DNA from: Nitrospira sp. CR1.1
Lineage (GTDB): Bacteria > Nitrospirota > Nitrospiria > Nitrospirales > Nitrospiraceae
DNA: 64,000 nt
NCBI GenBank assembly: GCA_014055465.1
Contig: WIAF01000001.1
Span: forward strand, 248,001-312,000
Direction of reading: 5' to 3'
The notes under the pieces were generated by a model. It searched no databases. It saw nothing but the letters and a program-made list of their open reading frames with translations, and was not told the origin of the DNA. Each line of letters starts with the position of its first letter. Positions within the stretch are counted from its first letter, which is position 1. A program made the position numbers and the translations under genes. Positions 24,697-32,298 of this stretch are shown one piece after another.

Positions 24697-25707
24697 TCAG
24701 CGGCCGCCCATCCCATGTTGCGCCATGGCGACATCGAGGGAACGCGCCGACTGGAATTCAGCCGCTGCAGCATTCAGATACTGCGTGACCGACGCTGTAT
24801 CCCGACCCAGACGCGCGAGTGTCTTCATGACTCGATCCGGACCGCTCCACTCGCTCCACCACACCCCCCGCATTTCCATCACCGCGGCCGAAGCGGGCGC
24901 GGGAGCCAGGAGATCGCGCGCGAGGCTACGGACCGGCATGCGCTCGTAAATGTCGCGAAGGACTTGCGGCTCCTTCGGCGTATTGATCACCTGGGCGAGC
25001 CGTTCGAAGAGTGTCATCATCTCCGGCAGGACTCGATGCCCCAGGCGCCACAACAGTTCGACATGTCCGGCCATGACGCAGGTGCTCCACACTGCCCCCG
25101 ACGCATAGGCCAGCCGCGCCAATTGAGGCTCCGGGTTGTGCAAGAACGTGTTGACCGCCCGGACTGAGCGGAGGCCGAGCCTGACCAATTCCTGACCGGA
25201 GGTGATCCAGCCATACTCTGTGTCCGGTGCATCCGGGCGCGCGGCGAGCACGACCACTTTCTCCGGCAGCTTCTCGGCTGCACGGATCGCATACAGTGTC
25301 TCCCCGAGAAACCGTTCCTCGGGGTAGACAAACTGATTGGCCGGAGCAATCAGCACCGTCCCCTCCGGATCGCGCGCGCGGATATAGGTCAAGGGCAGGA
25401 ATAATCCGGCCGCTGTGCCGGCATTGCGCGGCTGCACCAGGACCATGCCCGGATTCCGTTCGCCGATTTGCGGCCAGGCCTCCTGATGACCGCGCCCGAC
25501 CACCACCAGCGTGCGGGCAGGGCTCGTGACGCTGAACGTACGGTCGAGCGTATGCTGGAAGACAGACCTCGTCCCCAAAAATCGACAATAGTGGTTCGGA
25601 ATCGTCCGGCCTACCCACCTCTTCACGGCCGGCTGCATCCGGACTCCGTCTCCTCCCGCAAGTACGATCGACCACCGCCGTCCGAGTTGATCCCTTCCCT
25701 CTCGCAT
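24697..25707 (-). CDS. Sugar-1-phosphate nucleotidyltransferase-like protein, divergent
   Basis: A 336-residue protein resembling mannose-1-phosphate guanylyltransferases: the nucleotide loop LAGGDGVRM near residue 18, then QPRNAGTAAGLFLPL, APANQFV and EYGWI further on. The canonical PK(Q)F substrate motif is replaced by IPNHYCRF, so the usual catalytic lysine is missing. It may act on an unusual substrate or have lost transferase activity. The start at 25707 excludes an upstream region with no similarity. A small membrane protein gene lies 112 bases upstream on the same strand. Confidence 0.7.
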   Translation of the reverse strand: MREGRDQLGRRWSIVLAGGDGVRMQPAVKRWVGRTIPNHYCRFLGTRSVFQHTLDRTFSVTSPARTLVVVGRGHQEAWPQIGERNPGMVLVQPRNAGTAAGLFLPLTYIRARDPEGTVLIAPANQFVYPEERFLGETLYAIRAAEKLPEKVVVLAARPDAPDTEYGWITSGQELVRLGLRSVRAVNTFLHNPEPQLARLAYASGAVWSTCVMAGHVELLWRLGHRVLPEMMTLFERLAQVINTPKEPQVLRDIYERMPVRSLARDLLAPAPASAAVMEMRGVWWSEWSGPDRVMKTLARLGRDTASVTQYLNAAAAEFQSARSLDVAMAQHGMGGR

Positions 25708-25819
25708 GATGACCTCCTGCCGGTCTCCAAACCGATCGTTCGCAGCCCGGATTGTTCCTGTCTGCCACACAAAGGACCTGACGGGCGCGGCCCATGTCAC
25801 TCCCGATCAATGAGATGGC

Positions 25820-25930
25820 TTACTCGGATAAATCGAGCAGGGACAGGCCCCAGAAGACCATGCTCCCAATCGCGGCCATGACGACCACCATCAGCAACAG
25901 AGCCGGCGCCAAGGTGAGGATCTGTTTCAT
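25820..25930 (-). CDS. 36-residue single-span membrane protein
   Basis: This short frame codes for MKQILTLAPALLLMVVVMAA continued by a GSMVFWGLSLLDLSE end: one hydrophobic helix with a basic N-terminus and acidic C-terminus. A strong AAAGGAGG Shine-Dalgarno is five to six bases upstream of the ATG. About 100 bases upstream lies a palindromic operator-like site (26024-26046) that is also found upstream of the CusR-like regulator. Function is unknown; small single-span proteins often regulate a transporter or kinase. Confidence 0.6.
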   Translation of the reverse strand: MKQILTLAPALLLMVVVMAAIGSMVFWGLSLLDLSE

Positions 25931-26023
25931 CGCATCCTCCTTTCTGTAGGTGGTCTTTCGTGGAGCCACACCAATTCCATTCCGTCACCATACTTTAGCC
26001 GGACAAGATGAATGGCTGATGAA

Positions 26024-26046
26024 CAGAGCATGAAGAATTCTTCATG
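26024..26046 (-). promoter_or_regulatory. Candidate response-regulator operator, copy 1
   Basis: On the minus strand the site reads CATGAAGAATTCTTCATG (a perfect palindrome, extended to 22 bases by AG/CT) followed by N5 and TTCATC. The TTCATG and TTCATC half-sites are 11 bases apart, the phase expected for OmpR-family tandem binding. Copy 2 at 28326-28354 matches it in 17 of the 18 palindrome bases and in the third half-site. It lies about 100 bases upstream of the 36-residue membrane protein gene. Confidence 0.65.
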
Positions 26047-26131
26047 CTGAAGCGCGGCGCCGATGGACGAGGGGAATAGAGGAATCAGACAGGGCGCGAG
26101 AACGCAGAAGACGACCAGTCCGGATGAACGG

Positions 26132-27556
26132 CTATGCGTGGATGGCGGGGAACGTCAACATGAAGACCGACCCCTTGCCCACTTCGCTCTCCACGGCGAT
26201 GGCGCCATGGTGAGCCTCCACAATTTCTTTCACGAGGGGGAGGCCGAGACCATGCCCGCCTGAATCCCTGGCGCGAGCCGGGTCGGTCCGGTAAAAAGGT
26301 TCAAAGAGATGCGGCAGGTGTTCGCGGGCAATTCCCTGCCCGGTGTCTCGAATCGCGACATGCACGTGATTTTGCGCGCCGCTGAGGCATAACGCCACGG
26401 TGCCTCCCGGATCGGTGTACCGCAAGGCGTTATCCAGCAGATTGATGAAGACCTGCTTGAGCCGTTCGGCATCACCCAACACCGGCTGCACCGGTTCTTC
26501 TTCCAGCACCAATGTCAGCCGCCGATCCTCCGCGACCGGAGTGAGGTCATCGATCAATTCTTTCAGCAGCGGCTGGAGCGTCAGGACCGACAGCTCTACC
26601 GGCGGCCGCTCGCCGGCAAATCGGGCGAGCGTCAGCAGCGAACGGGTCAGGACGATGAGGCGTTGCACTTGTTCGAGATTCGAAACCAGTACGTCACGAT
26701 AGTCGTCGGCCGATCGCGAGCGCTGCAACGCAACTTCGAGGTTGCCCTGCATCACTGTCAGCGGGGTTTTCATCTCATGCGCGGCATAATCGGTAAAGCG
26801 TCGCTGGCTCTCGGAGGCCCGCTGCAACCGGTCCAGCATGGCATTAAATGCCTGGGCCAGCCGCTCGAATTCTTCAAACGGCGCATTCAGATTGACTCGC
26901 GAGCGCAGGGCCGACACGGAAATACTCTCAGCGGTGCGACTCAAGGCTTCCACCGGACCGAGCACTTTCCGGGCCAGCCAACCGCTGCCGAACCAGGATG
27001 TGACCAGGACGGCGACCGATCCGAGCATGAGCAACCCCATAAGACTCCGATGGGTTCTGCGAAAAAACGCCAGGGATTCTTCGGCCTGCAGCAGGTATCG
27101 CACATCGGCCTGCTGCCGGATCGGAACAAACACCCGTCGCACCAACGCCCCCGAGTCCATCTCGACCGTCTCATACACCACTTCGCCCCGTTTGCCCCGC
27201 GCCAGCACCCCCTCCTCCACCGACGGTCTTGGCACCACGGCGCTGCCCTGCCAGACGACCGTGCCATCGAGGCCCAGGATATGGACGGAGTGCGAGACCT
27301 CGCGGAGTTCCTTCATCCGGTCGTCGGCCACTTGCGCGCCGCGCGGGACCACGATCTCATGGTCAGACCGCGTCAGAAGTTCCGGTCGTTGCTCGATCAA
27401 CTCGGCCAGGGTATCAGCGAAGCCGAACAATCGGCCGTCCACGTATTGCTGCAGCAGACTATGAAATCCTGTGTAGACGGCCACGTTGAATCCGCCCAGC
27501 AAGGCCGCGATCAAGGCCACCGTATACAACCGGAACTGGGCGCGAAAGCTGCTCAT
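26132..27556 (-). CDS. CusS-like sensor histidine kinase
   Basis: A 474-residue membrane kinase: TM1 about 10-30, periplasmic sensor about 31-165, TM2 about 170-190, HAMP about 190-245, H-box FTDYAAHEMKTPL with His260, and an HATPase domain (NLLDNALRY, DTGQGI, GGHGLGLPLV). It belongs to the heavy-metal sensor kinase type by architecture, but the sensor lacks an obvious metal-binding His/Met cluster, so the signal is unknown. Its start overlaps the regulator gene stop by four bases (27553-27556). Confidence 0.88.
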   Translation of the reverse strand: MSSFRAQFRLYTVALIAALLGGFNVAVYTGFHSLLQQYVDGRLFGFADTLAELIEQRPELLTRSDHEIVVPRGAQVADDRMKELREVSHSVHILGLDGTVVWQGSAVVPRPSVEEGVLARGKRGEVVYETVEMDSGALVRRVFVPIRQQADVRYLLQAEESLAFFRRTHRSLMGLLMLGSVAVLVTSWFGSGWLARKVLGPVEALSRTAESISVSALRSRVNLNAPFEEFERLAQAFNAMLDRLQRASESQRRFTDYAAHEMKTPLTVMQGNLEVALQRSRSADDYRDVLVSNLEQVQRLIVLTRSLLTLARFAGERPPVELSVLTLQPLLKELIDDLTPVAEDRRLTLVLEEEPVQPVLGDAERLKQVFINLLDNALRYTDPGGTVALCLSGAQNHVHVAIRDTGQGIAREHLPHLFEPFYRTDPARARDSGGHGLGLPLVKEIVEAHHGAIAVESEVGKGSVFMLTFPAIHA

Positions 27557-28227
27557 TCACTCGCCTCCAGCTTGTAGCCCACCCCGCGCACCGTGGCGAT
27601 CAACGGCAGGGCGAAATCCCGGTCGATCTTGACGCGCAAGGAGCGGATGTACACATCCACCACATTCGTCATCGGATCATAGTTCAATCCCCACACACGC
27701 TCCAGAATCGCCGTGCGGGTGAGCACGATATCGCGGTTCCGCAGAAGAAATTCCAACAGGGAAAATTCTTTGCTCGTGAGCGCAATTTCCTTCCCGCCCC
27801 GCCACACCCGTCGGGAGGCCGGGTCCATCTCGAGATCGTGAGCCTTCAGACGGCTGCCGATATGCGGCCCCCCTCGCCGCAGCAGAGCTCTGATGCGTGC
27901 GACCAGCTCCGTAAACGCAAACGGTTTCGTCAAATAATCATCCGCACCGGCATCCAGGCCGGCGACCTTATCCTCCACCGAATCGCGCGCGGTCAGCAAA
28001 AGAATCGGACAACGGTTCCCGCGTTCACGAAGTCGCCGGCACAGGGCCAACCCGTCCACCTTGGGCAACATCACGTCCACGATCAACAGATCGTAACTGT
28101 CATCCGCGGCCAACATGAATCCTGTTTCGCCGTCGGCGGCCATCTCCACCGTATGCCGCTCCTCTTCCAGTCCCTTACGAAGGAATTGCGCCAGATCGGC
28201 GTCGTCTTCGATGACCAGAATTCGCAT
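27553..28227 (-). CDS. OmpR-family response regulator, CusR-like
   Basis: A 224-residue regulator: receiver domain with acidic pocket E7/D8 and phospho-acceptor D51 (LLIVDVMLPK), T in LLTARD and K in LTKPF; winged-helix C-terminal domain about 125-222 (LTSKEFSLLEFLL, DVYIRSLRVKID, VRGVGYKL). It pairs with the coupled kinase. An operator-like site about 100 bases upstream (28326-28354) recurs at 26024-26046, so autoregulation and control of the small membrane protein are likely. Confidence 0.9.
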   Translation of the reverse strand: MRILVIEDDADLAQFLRKGLEEERHTVEMAADGETGFMLAADDSYDLLIVDVMLPKVDGLALCRRLRERGNRCPILLLTARDSVEDKVAGLDAGADDYLTKPFAFTELVARIRALLRRGGPHIGSRLKAHDLEMDPASRRVWRGGKEIALTSKEFSLLEFLLRNRDIVLTRTAILERVWGLNYDPMTNVVDVYIRSLRVKIDRDFALPLIATVRGVGYKLEASE

Positions 28228-28325
28228 GCATGCCTCGTGTCCTGCGCATCCCTCCGGCCCGAACAGGGACCCTCGTCCCGCGCAATAGCGCCATCATATC
28301 AGGGAGCAAGCGGCGGTTTCGCCTT

Positions 28326-28354
28326 CATGAAGACTTCTTCATGTGGTCTTCATC
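28326..28354 (+). promoter_or_regulatory. Candidate response-regulator operator, copy 2
   Basis: CATGAAGACTTCTTCATG followed by N5 and TTCATC on the plus strand. It differs from copy 1 in one of 18 palindrome bases and has the same 11-base step between TTCATG and TTCATC. It is about 100 bases upstream of the response regulator gene (minus strand) and 49 bases upstream of a possible small plus-strand gene at 28392. Confidence 0.65.
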
Positions 28355-28391
28355 CATATCTCATGTGCGGATCCGATCGAGGAGGCGGGCG

Positions 28392-28517
28392 ATGACGACT
28401 GCCGCGGCAGAACGGGAGGAGGCCGCACACACGACCGGACGCAAGGCGGGGGATTACCAGAATGTCATGCTCGACCTCGCCATCTGTGTCACGCCCCACA
28501 ACAGAAAGAGGCCATAG
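28392..28517 (+). CDS. Possible small protein divergent from the response regulator
   Basis: A 41-codon frame starting MTTAAAEREEAAHTTGRK with a GAGGAGGCGGG Shine-Dalgarno in front of the ATG. It begins 49 bases after the TTCATG operator, on the strand to which that copy points. Its last 64 bases overlap the 3' end of the membrane protein gene at 28454 in antisense. There is no signal peptide, no known motif and no similarity that I recognise, so this is a weak call. Confidence 0.22.
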   Translation: MTTAAAEREEAAHTTGRKAGDYQNVMLDLAICVTPHNRKRP

Positions 28518-28990
28518 ACCGTGCCGAAAAACCAGGGGAAGCTGATCGCCCGATGCGCCCACCACTGGCGATGTTGACGGAACGCCCAGGAGGGCGCGAA
28601 CGTGCGCGGCTCATTCGTTTCATCCACAATCGTTTCACGATGTTCGCGCAGCCGGTAGAGACTGCTGACCGGTTTCCGGTCCTGCCAGTCCGGCATGGAT
28701 TCAATGCCCCGCAGTTGCCATTCCCACAAGGCGTTCTGCCCGGAAAACCGGCCCAGGACAATCGCCATCTGCGCGCTCATAAGAATGCCGATGGTGCTCA
28801 GCAACACAATGACCAGCGTGAAGGGCAAGGCCAGGGATTCACGCGACACGAGTAACCCGATGACGGCGACAAAAATGGAATTGGCCGTCAGATAATCCGA
28901 CAACATGGTGTGGTAATCCCGCACGCCGGAGGTCCAGAGCGTCAAGAGATGATTGTAGTCGGACTGCATGGTGTCGTGATTCTGAGCCAT
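28454..28990 (-). CDS. Four-helix membrane protein of unknown function
   Basis: A 178-residue protein with two adjacent hydrophobic helices (about 34-52 and 57-77) and two more near the C-terminus (about 148-170). The N-terminus (DYNHLLTLWTSGVRDYHTML) and the central soluble part (RETIVDETNEPRTF) are charged. The arrangement resembles small RipA-like octameric membrane proteins, but I do not recognise it with confidence. It starts four bases after the glucan phosphorylase stop, so it is likely co-transcribed. Confidence 0.65.
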   Translation of the reverse strand: MAQNHDTMQSDYNHLLTLWTSGVRDYHTMLSDYLTANSIFVAVIGLLVSRESLALPFTLVIVLLSTIGILMSAQMAIVLGRFSGQNALWEWQLRGIESMPDWQDRKPVSSLYRLREHRETIVDETNEPRTFAPSWAFRQHRQWWAHRAISFPWFFGTVYGLFLLWGVTQMARSSMTFW

Positions 28991-28994
28991 GCGG

Positions 28995-30716
28995 CTATGC
29001 TCCACTGCCGGCCTGATCCACCAATCGATAGGCATTGCGCAGGTATTGTCCGACCATGCGCTGCGTGTTGAAAAACGCCCCGTTGATCGCAATCGCGTGC
29101 TTCATGATGTCGATGAATCTGTCCCGATCCTTGTAGAAGCAGGGCAGGACGTGCTGTTCGAGTTTGTCATACAGAGCGGCGGCATGGCAGGCCTCCATCT
29201 GTTCCGGCGGGGAGGCGCAGGTTTCGACTTTCTCCCCGATCGACCAGCCGGTCACCCCTTCGATATGCCCCTCGACCCACCAGCCATCCAGAACACTCAG
29301 GCTCGGAACGCCGTTCATCGCCGCCTTCATTCCGCTGGTGCCTGACGCTTCCATCGGCGGGAGCGGCGTGTTCAGCCACACGTCGACGCCCGCGCACAAC
29401 AACCTGGCCAATGTCATATCGTAATTGGCCAGATACGCCACCGAGAGTTGCCCGCGCATGGCATGAATGCGCCGGATCATCTCCTTCCCGTCCTGGTCCT
29501 GCGGATGCGCCTTGCCCGCGAAGACGAATTGGATCGGGCCCACCTGTTTTCCCAAGCGCTGCAACCGTTCGACATCGCGAAACAACAACATCCCCCGCTT
29601 GTACGCGGTGGCCCGCCGAGCGAAGCCGATCGTGAACACATCCCGATCGAAACCGGCGTTGGTCTCGCGATTGACCTCATCGACCAACGCCAGTTTGGCC
29701 TCCCGATGGGCGCTCCAAATTTCCGTCTCGGAAATACTGATGGCGTAACGAAGCGAGAGGTGGTCGTACCGCCAGTCAGGCAGGTGGCGGTCGTACAGAT
29801 TCTGAAAAGCCGGGGCCGCCCAGGCGACGGCATGCACTCCGTTCGTAATCGAATGGATCGGGTAGCCGGGATACAGGGAATGGGACACCTCGCCATGCCG
29901 CATGGCCACGCCGTTGATATATCGCGAGCCGCGCAGGGCCAGCAACGTCATGTTCAACGCGCTTTGATGTTGGCAGGCCTGGAGCAGGTCGCAGCGGCGT
30001 TGCCCCAATATCCGGCGCGCCAGCTCGGCGGAGAATTGATCGTGGCCGGCCGGCACCGGCGTATGGGTAGTGAACACGCAGCGCTCCCGCACTTTCTCGA
30101 TCACTTCCGGAGGCACTTCTCCGTTTCGCGGCTGGGCGCCGATCTCGGCTTCGATCAAGGCCAGTACCAGCAAGGCTGCATGCCCTTCGTTGAGGTGGTA
30201 GCGATCGACGTGGTCGTGCCCCAGAGCTTGCAACATCGCAAACCCGCCGAACCCGAGCACCATTTCCTGACACAATCGATAGTGCGCATCGCCCCCGTAG
30301 AGCGAATCCGTGATGGTCCTGTCCCAGGGGCTGTTGTCCGGAAGATCCGTGTCGAGCAAGTAGACGGGAACGGTATGGCAGGACATGCCGGTGACGGGAT
30401 AGCGCCAGGCACGGATTTGCACCACTCGCCCCTCGATCTCGACGGACACGCGCGGTTCCAACGGCTCGGCAAAATCATTGATCGTCCAGGCCACCGGCTC
30501 TTCCGACTGCCATCCCGCTCGATCGAGACGTTGGTAGAAATATCCGCGCCGATGCAACAGCGTCACTCCGACCATCGGCACGCCCAGGTCGGCGGCGCTG
30601 CGGATCGTGTCGCCTGCCAGCACGCCCAATCCTCCGGCATAGGTGGGCATGACGGGACTGAGGCCGATCTCCATCGAAAAATAGACCACCCGCGTATGGC
30701 TGTGTGAATGGATCAT
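28995..30716 (-). CDS. Alpha-glucan phosphorylase (short form)
   Basis: A 573-residue GT35 phosphorylase of the short alpha-glucan type, releasing glucose-1-phosphate from glycogen or maltodextrin. Markers are YFSMEIGL and YAGGLGVLAGD at the N-terminus, NEGHAAL, TTHTPVPAGHD, ITNGVH, and the pyridoxal-phosphate lysine region EASGTSGMKAAMNG near residue 465. No glycogen synthase is nearby. The ATG overlaps the TGA of an upstream frame (ATGA), which suggests that something upstream is or was translated. Confidence 0.9.
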   Translation of the reverse strand: MIHSHSHTRVVYFSMEIGLSPVMPTYAGGLGVLAGDTIRSAADLGVPMVGVTLLHRRGYFYQRLDRAGWQSEEPVAWTINDFAEPLEPRVSVEIEGRVVQIRAWRYPVTGMSCHTVPVYLLDTDLPDNSPWDRTITDSLYGGDAHYRLCQEMVLGFGGFAMLQALGHDHVDRYHLNEGHAALLVLALIEAEIGAQPRNGEVPPEVIEKVRERCVFTTHTPVPAGHDQFSAELARRILGQRRCDLLQACQHQSALNMTLLALRGSRYINGVAMRHGEVSHSLYPGYPIHSITNGVHAVAWAAPAFQNLYDRHLPDWRYDHLSLRYAISISETEIWSAHREAKLALVDEVNRETNAGFDRDVFTIGFARRATAYKRGMLLFRDVERLQRLGKQVGPIQFVFAGKAHPQDQDGKEMIRRIHAMRGQLSVAYLANYDMTLARLLCAGVDVWLNTPLPPMEASGTSGMKAAMNGVPSLSVLDGWWVEGHIEGVTGWSIGEKVETCASPPEQMEACHAAALYDKLEQHVLPCFYKDRDRFIDIMKHAIAINGAFFNTQRMVGQYLRNAYRLVDQAGSGA

Positions 30717-30940
30717 CGGGCGTTCAGGACCTGTGTGATCAACCGCAGTTCATCGCGCATCGGCGGGCCATCAGAACATGCCGGCGCACCTGGTCGCGTC
30801 CGGCCCGGCGAACTCCCCGCGCTCGCCGGGGTGGCGGAGCAGATGACGCACTCGCTGCCCAGCGCCTTGGCACAGCATTCATTGACCTTCAGATACAGGT
30901 CCTGCCTGGTCTTTCCCGAACCATACCGTCCGCCTGCCTG
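30713..30940 (-). pseudogene. Open frame without start, ATGA-coupled to the phosphorylase
   Basis: About 75 codons are open in frame (GSGKTRQDLYLKVNECCAKA, later MRDELRLITQVLNAR) and end in TGA overlapping the phosphorylase ATG. The frame directly continues the one at 30941-31075 across a single TGA and has no ATG, GTG or TTG start of its own except near the end. It looks like the 3' part of a broken gene, or a gene read through one stop. No family recognised. Confidence 0.3.
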
Positions 30941-31075
30941 TCACCGTTGTGCCAGCGAGGCCAATTCCTCATACGCCTCGCCGGTCATGAGACTGCGGTA
31001 GCCGCCGAGGTTGGCTTCGATCGCACCGCAACGGCGGTCGATTCCCGCTTTAGGCCATGGCGTCTCCATGTCCAT
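30941..31075 (-). CDS. Small hypothetical protein, possibly 5' part of a broken gene
   Basis: A 44-residue frame starting MDMETPWPKAGIDRRCGA, with GGGGA ten bases upstream of the ATG, starting 30 bases after the VIT1-like gene stop. The sequence is balanced in composition (SLMTGEAYEELASLAQR) and could be the N-terminus of a soluble protein. Its TGA is followed in frame by about 75 more open codons that end coupled to the phosphorylase, so an interrupted gene is as likely as a real small protein. Confidence 0.35.
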   Translation of the reverse strand: MDMETPWPKAGIDRRCGAIEANLGGYRSLMTGEAYEELASLAQR

Positions 31076-31104
31076 GCTGACCGAATCCCCTTCATGATCA
31101 GGCC

Positions 31105-31581
31105 TCACCCGAACGTCAACCGGACCCAAACACCGAGATAATGCGTCATGGCCACGACCGCGAGGCCGATGACCACATGCTCTCCAATCACTTTCCAGGG
31201 AGGCACCCGTTGCGCGCGCGCCAGGACATAACTGAGCACCGCCAAGAGCGTCAGCCCCCAGAGAAGGCTGGCCGCAACGGCAAGATCCAACGGCATGAGC
31301 AGCACGGGAACGGCGAAGGTCGCGGCGATGATGAACTTGGCCACAAACGTCGCCACCGTCGACGCCCAGATGTCCTGCGTGTTCCCATGGTTTTTGGATT
31401 CTTCCGCCACATGGATACCCAATGCGTCGGACATGGCATCGGCCAGCGCGATGGTGAGAATCCCGCCCAACACCGCAGGCATGGAACGGGTGCCCGCGTG
31501 CAGCCCGACCATCAAGCCGAGCGTGGTGATCACACCGGAGGTCAGTCCGAAGCTGAATCCAACCCTCAGCGCGGTGCGCAT
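31105..31581 (-). CDS. VIT1/CCC1-like membrane transporter
   Basis: A 158-residue membrane protein with about five helices and the VIT1/CCC1 family hallmark in the first half: FGLTSGVITTLGLMVGL followed by LADAMSDALGIHVAEES, in which acidic residues line helix 2. Family members carry Fe(II) or Mn(II) across membranes. It is shorter than typical members (about 220-240 residues) and lacks the cytoplasmic metal-binding domain, so transport activity is uncertain. Confidence 0.75.
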   Translation of the reverse strand: MRTALRVGFSFGLTSGVITTLGLMVGLHAGTRSMPAVLGGILTIALADAMSDALGIHVAEESKNHGNTQDIWASTVATFVAKFIIAATFAVPVLLMPLDLAVAASLLWGLTLLAVLSYVLARAQRVPPWKVIGEHVVIGLAVVAMTHYLGVWVRLTFG

Positions 31582-31640
31582 ACCCGAGACCCGTTCTGTC
31601 TATACGGCTCCATCACCATGTCCTGCCGGCGGCGGGGCGA

Positions 31641-32288
31641 TCAACAGGGTTCTCGCCCCGATCCTCGGAGACAGGACGTTACCCATTCGTTCACCGTGGC
31701 CAACACAGTTGCCACCGCACGATCTGCTGCCAGCACCCCGCCATAGGCATCCTCGGTCGGGGCCGGCTCGACTGCCTCAAAATTCCTGGCGCCCAGGACA
31801 CGCTGCGCTTTGACATCCAGTAACTGTGCCCGCAACTGCACCCGACTCCGGCTGGGCTGCTGCAGAAACTCCTGCTGCACGAGCAGACCGGAGAGATCCA
31901 GGTGATAGTCGCCCCTGATCCCGGTGGGCATCGGCGCCACGACCCGCCAGAAGCCCGTGCTTTCCAGGGACCGAACCACCAGGGGCATCACCATGCGTGA
32001 GAGCGTGTCGACCCACACATGGGTGGCGTAGTAACTCACTTCAGACGGCTGCCGCAGATAGGCGATGCGCGGCTGCTCGAATCCGGCCGCTGCCTGCGGC
32101 ACCCCGACGACCAACACCCCATGAATGCCGGTCTGTGCGCCGCGTGAGGCCGCTTCCCGATCCACCGCCTCTTTCATCAACACAAAGGTGCGGACCGGTT
32201 TGTCTTCCGACCCCGGCAGCACACAGGCGCTGGCTGCGCAGGCCGCCATCACCATGCCCAACCATGCCACCACGCGACGAAGGCGCAC
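31641..32288 (-). CDS. ABC transport auxiliary lipoprotein (PqiC/MlaD-associated)
   Basis: A 215-residue lipoprotein (lipobox ASAC around residue 20) of the ABC-type transport auxiliary family found with MCE proteins. Typical strands occur around LVVGVPQAAAGFEQPRIAYL and YYATHVWVDTLSRMVMPLVV, followed by a C-terminal helix. The GTG start at 32288 has AGAGGA upstream and lies after the MlaD-like gene stop. It is the last gene of the lipid-transport operon and probably the outer-membrane-side partner of that system. Confidence 0.82.
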   Translation of the reverse strand: MRLRRVVAWLGMVMAACAASACVLPGSEDKPVRTFVLMKEAVDREAASRGAQTGIHGVLVVGVPQAAAGFEQPRIAYLRQPSEVSYYATHVWVDTLSRMVMPLVVRSLESTGFWRVVAPMPTGIRGDYHLDLSGLLVQQEFLQQPSRSRVQLRAQLLDVKAQRVLGARNFEAVEPAPTEDAYGGVLAADRAVATVLATVNEWVTSCLRGSGREPC

Positions 32289-32298
32289 GACGTGTCCT

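Noticed and set aside
30938-30946. Selenocysteine read-through at the in-frame TGA
   Set aside because: No selenocysteine insertion element or sel gene was seen, and the frame matches no selenoprotein.
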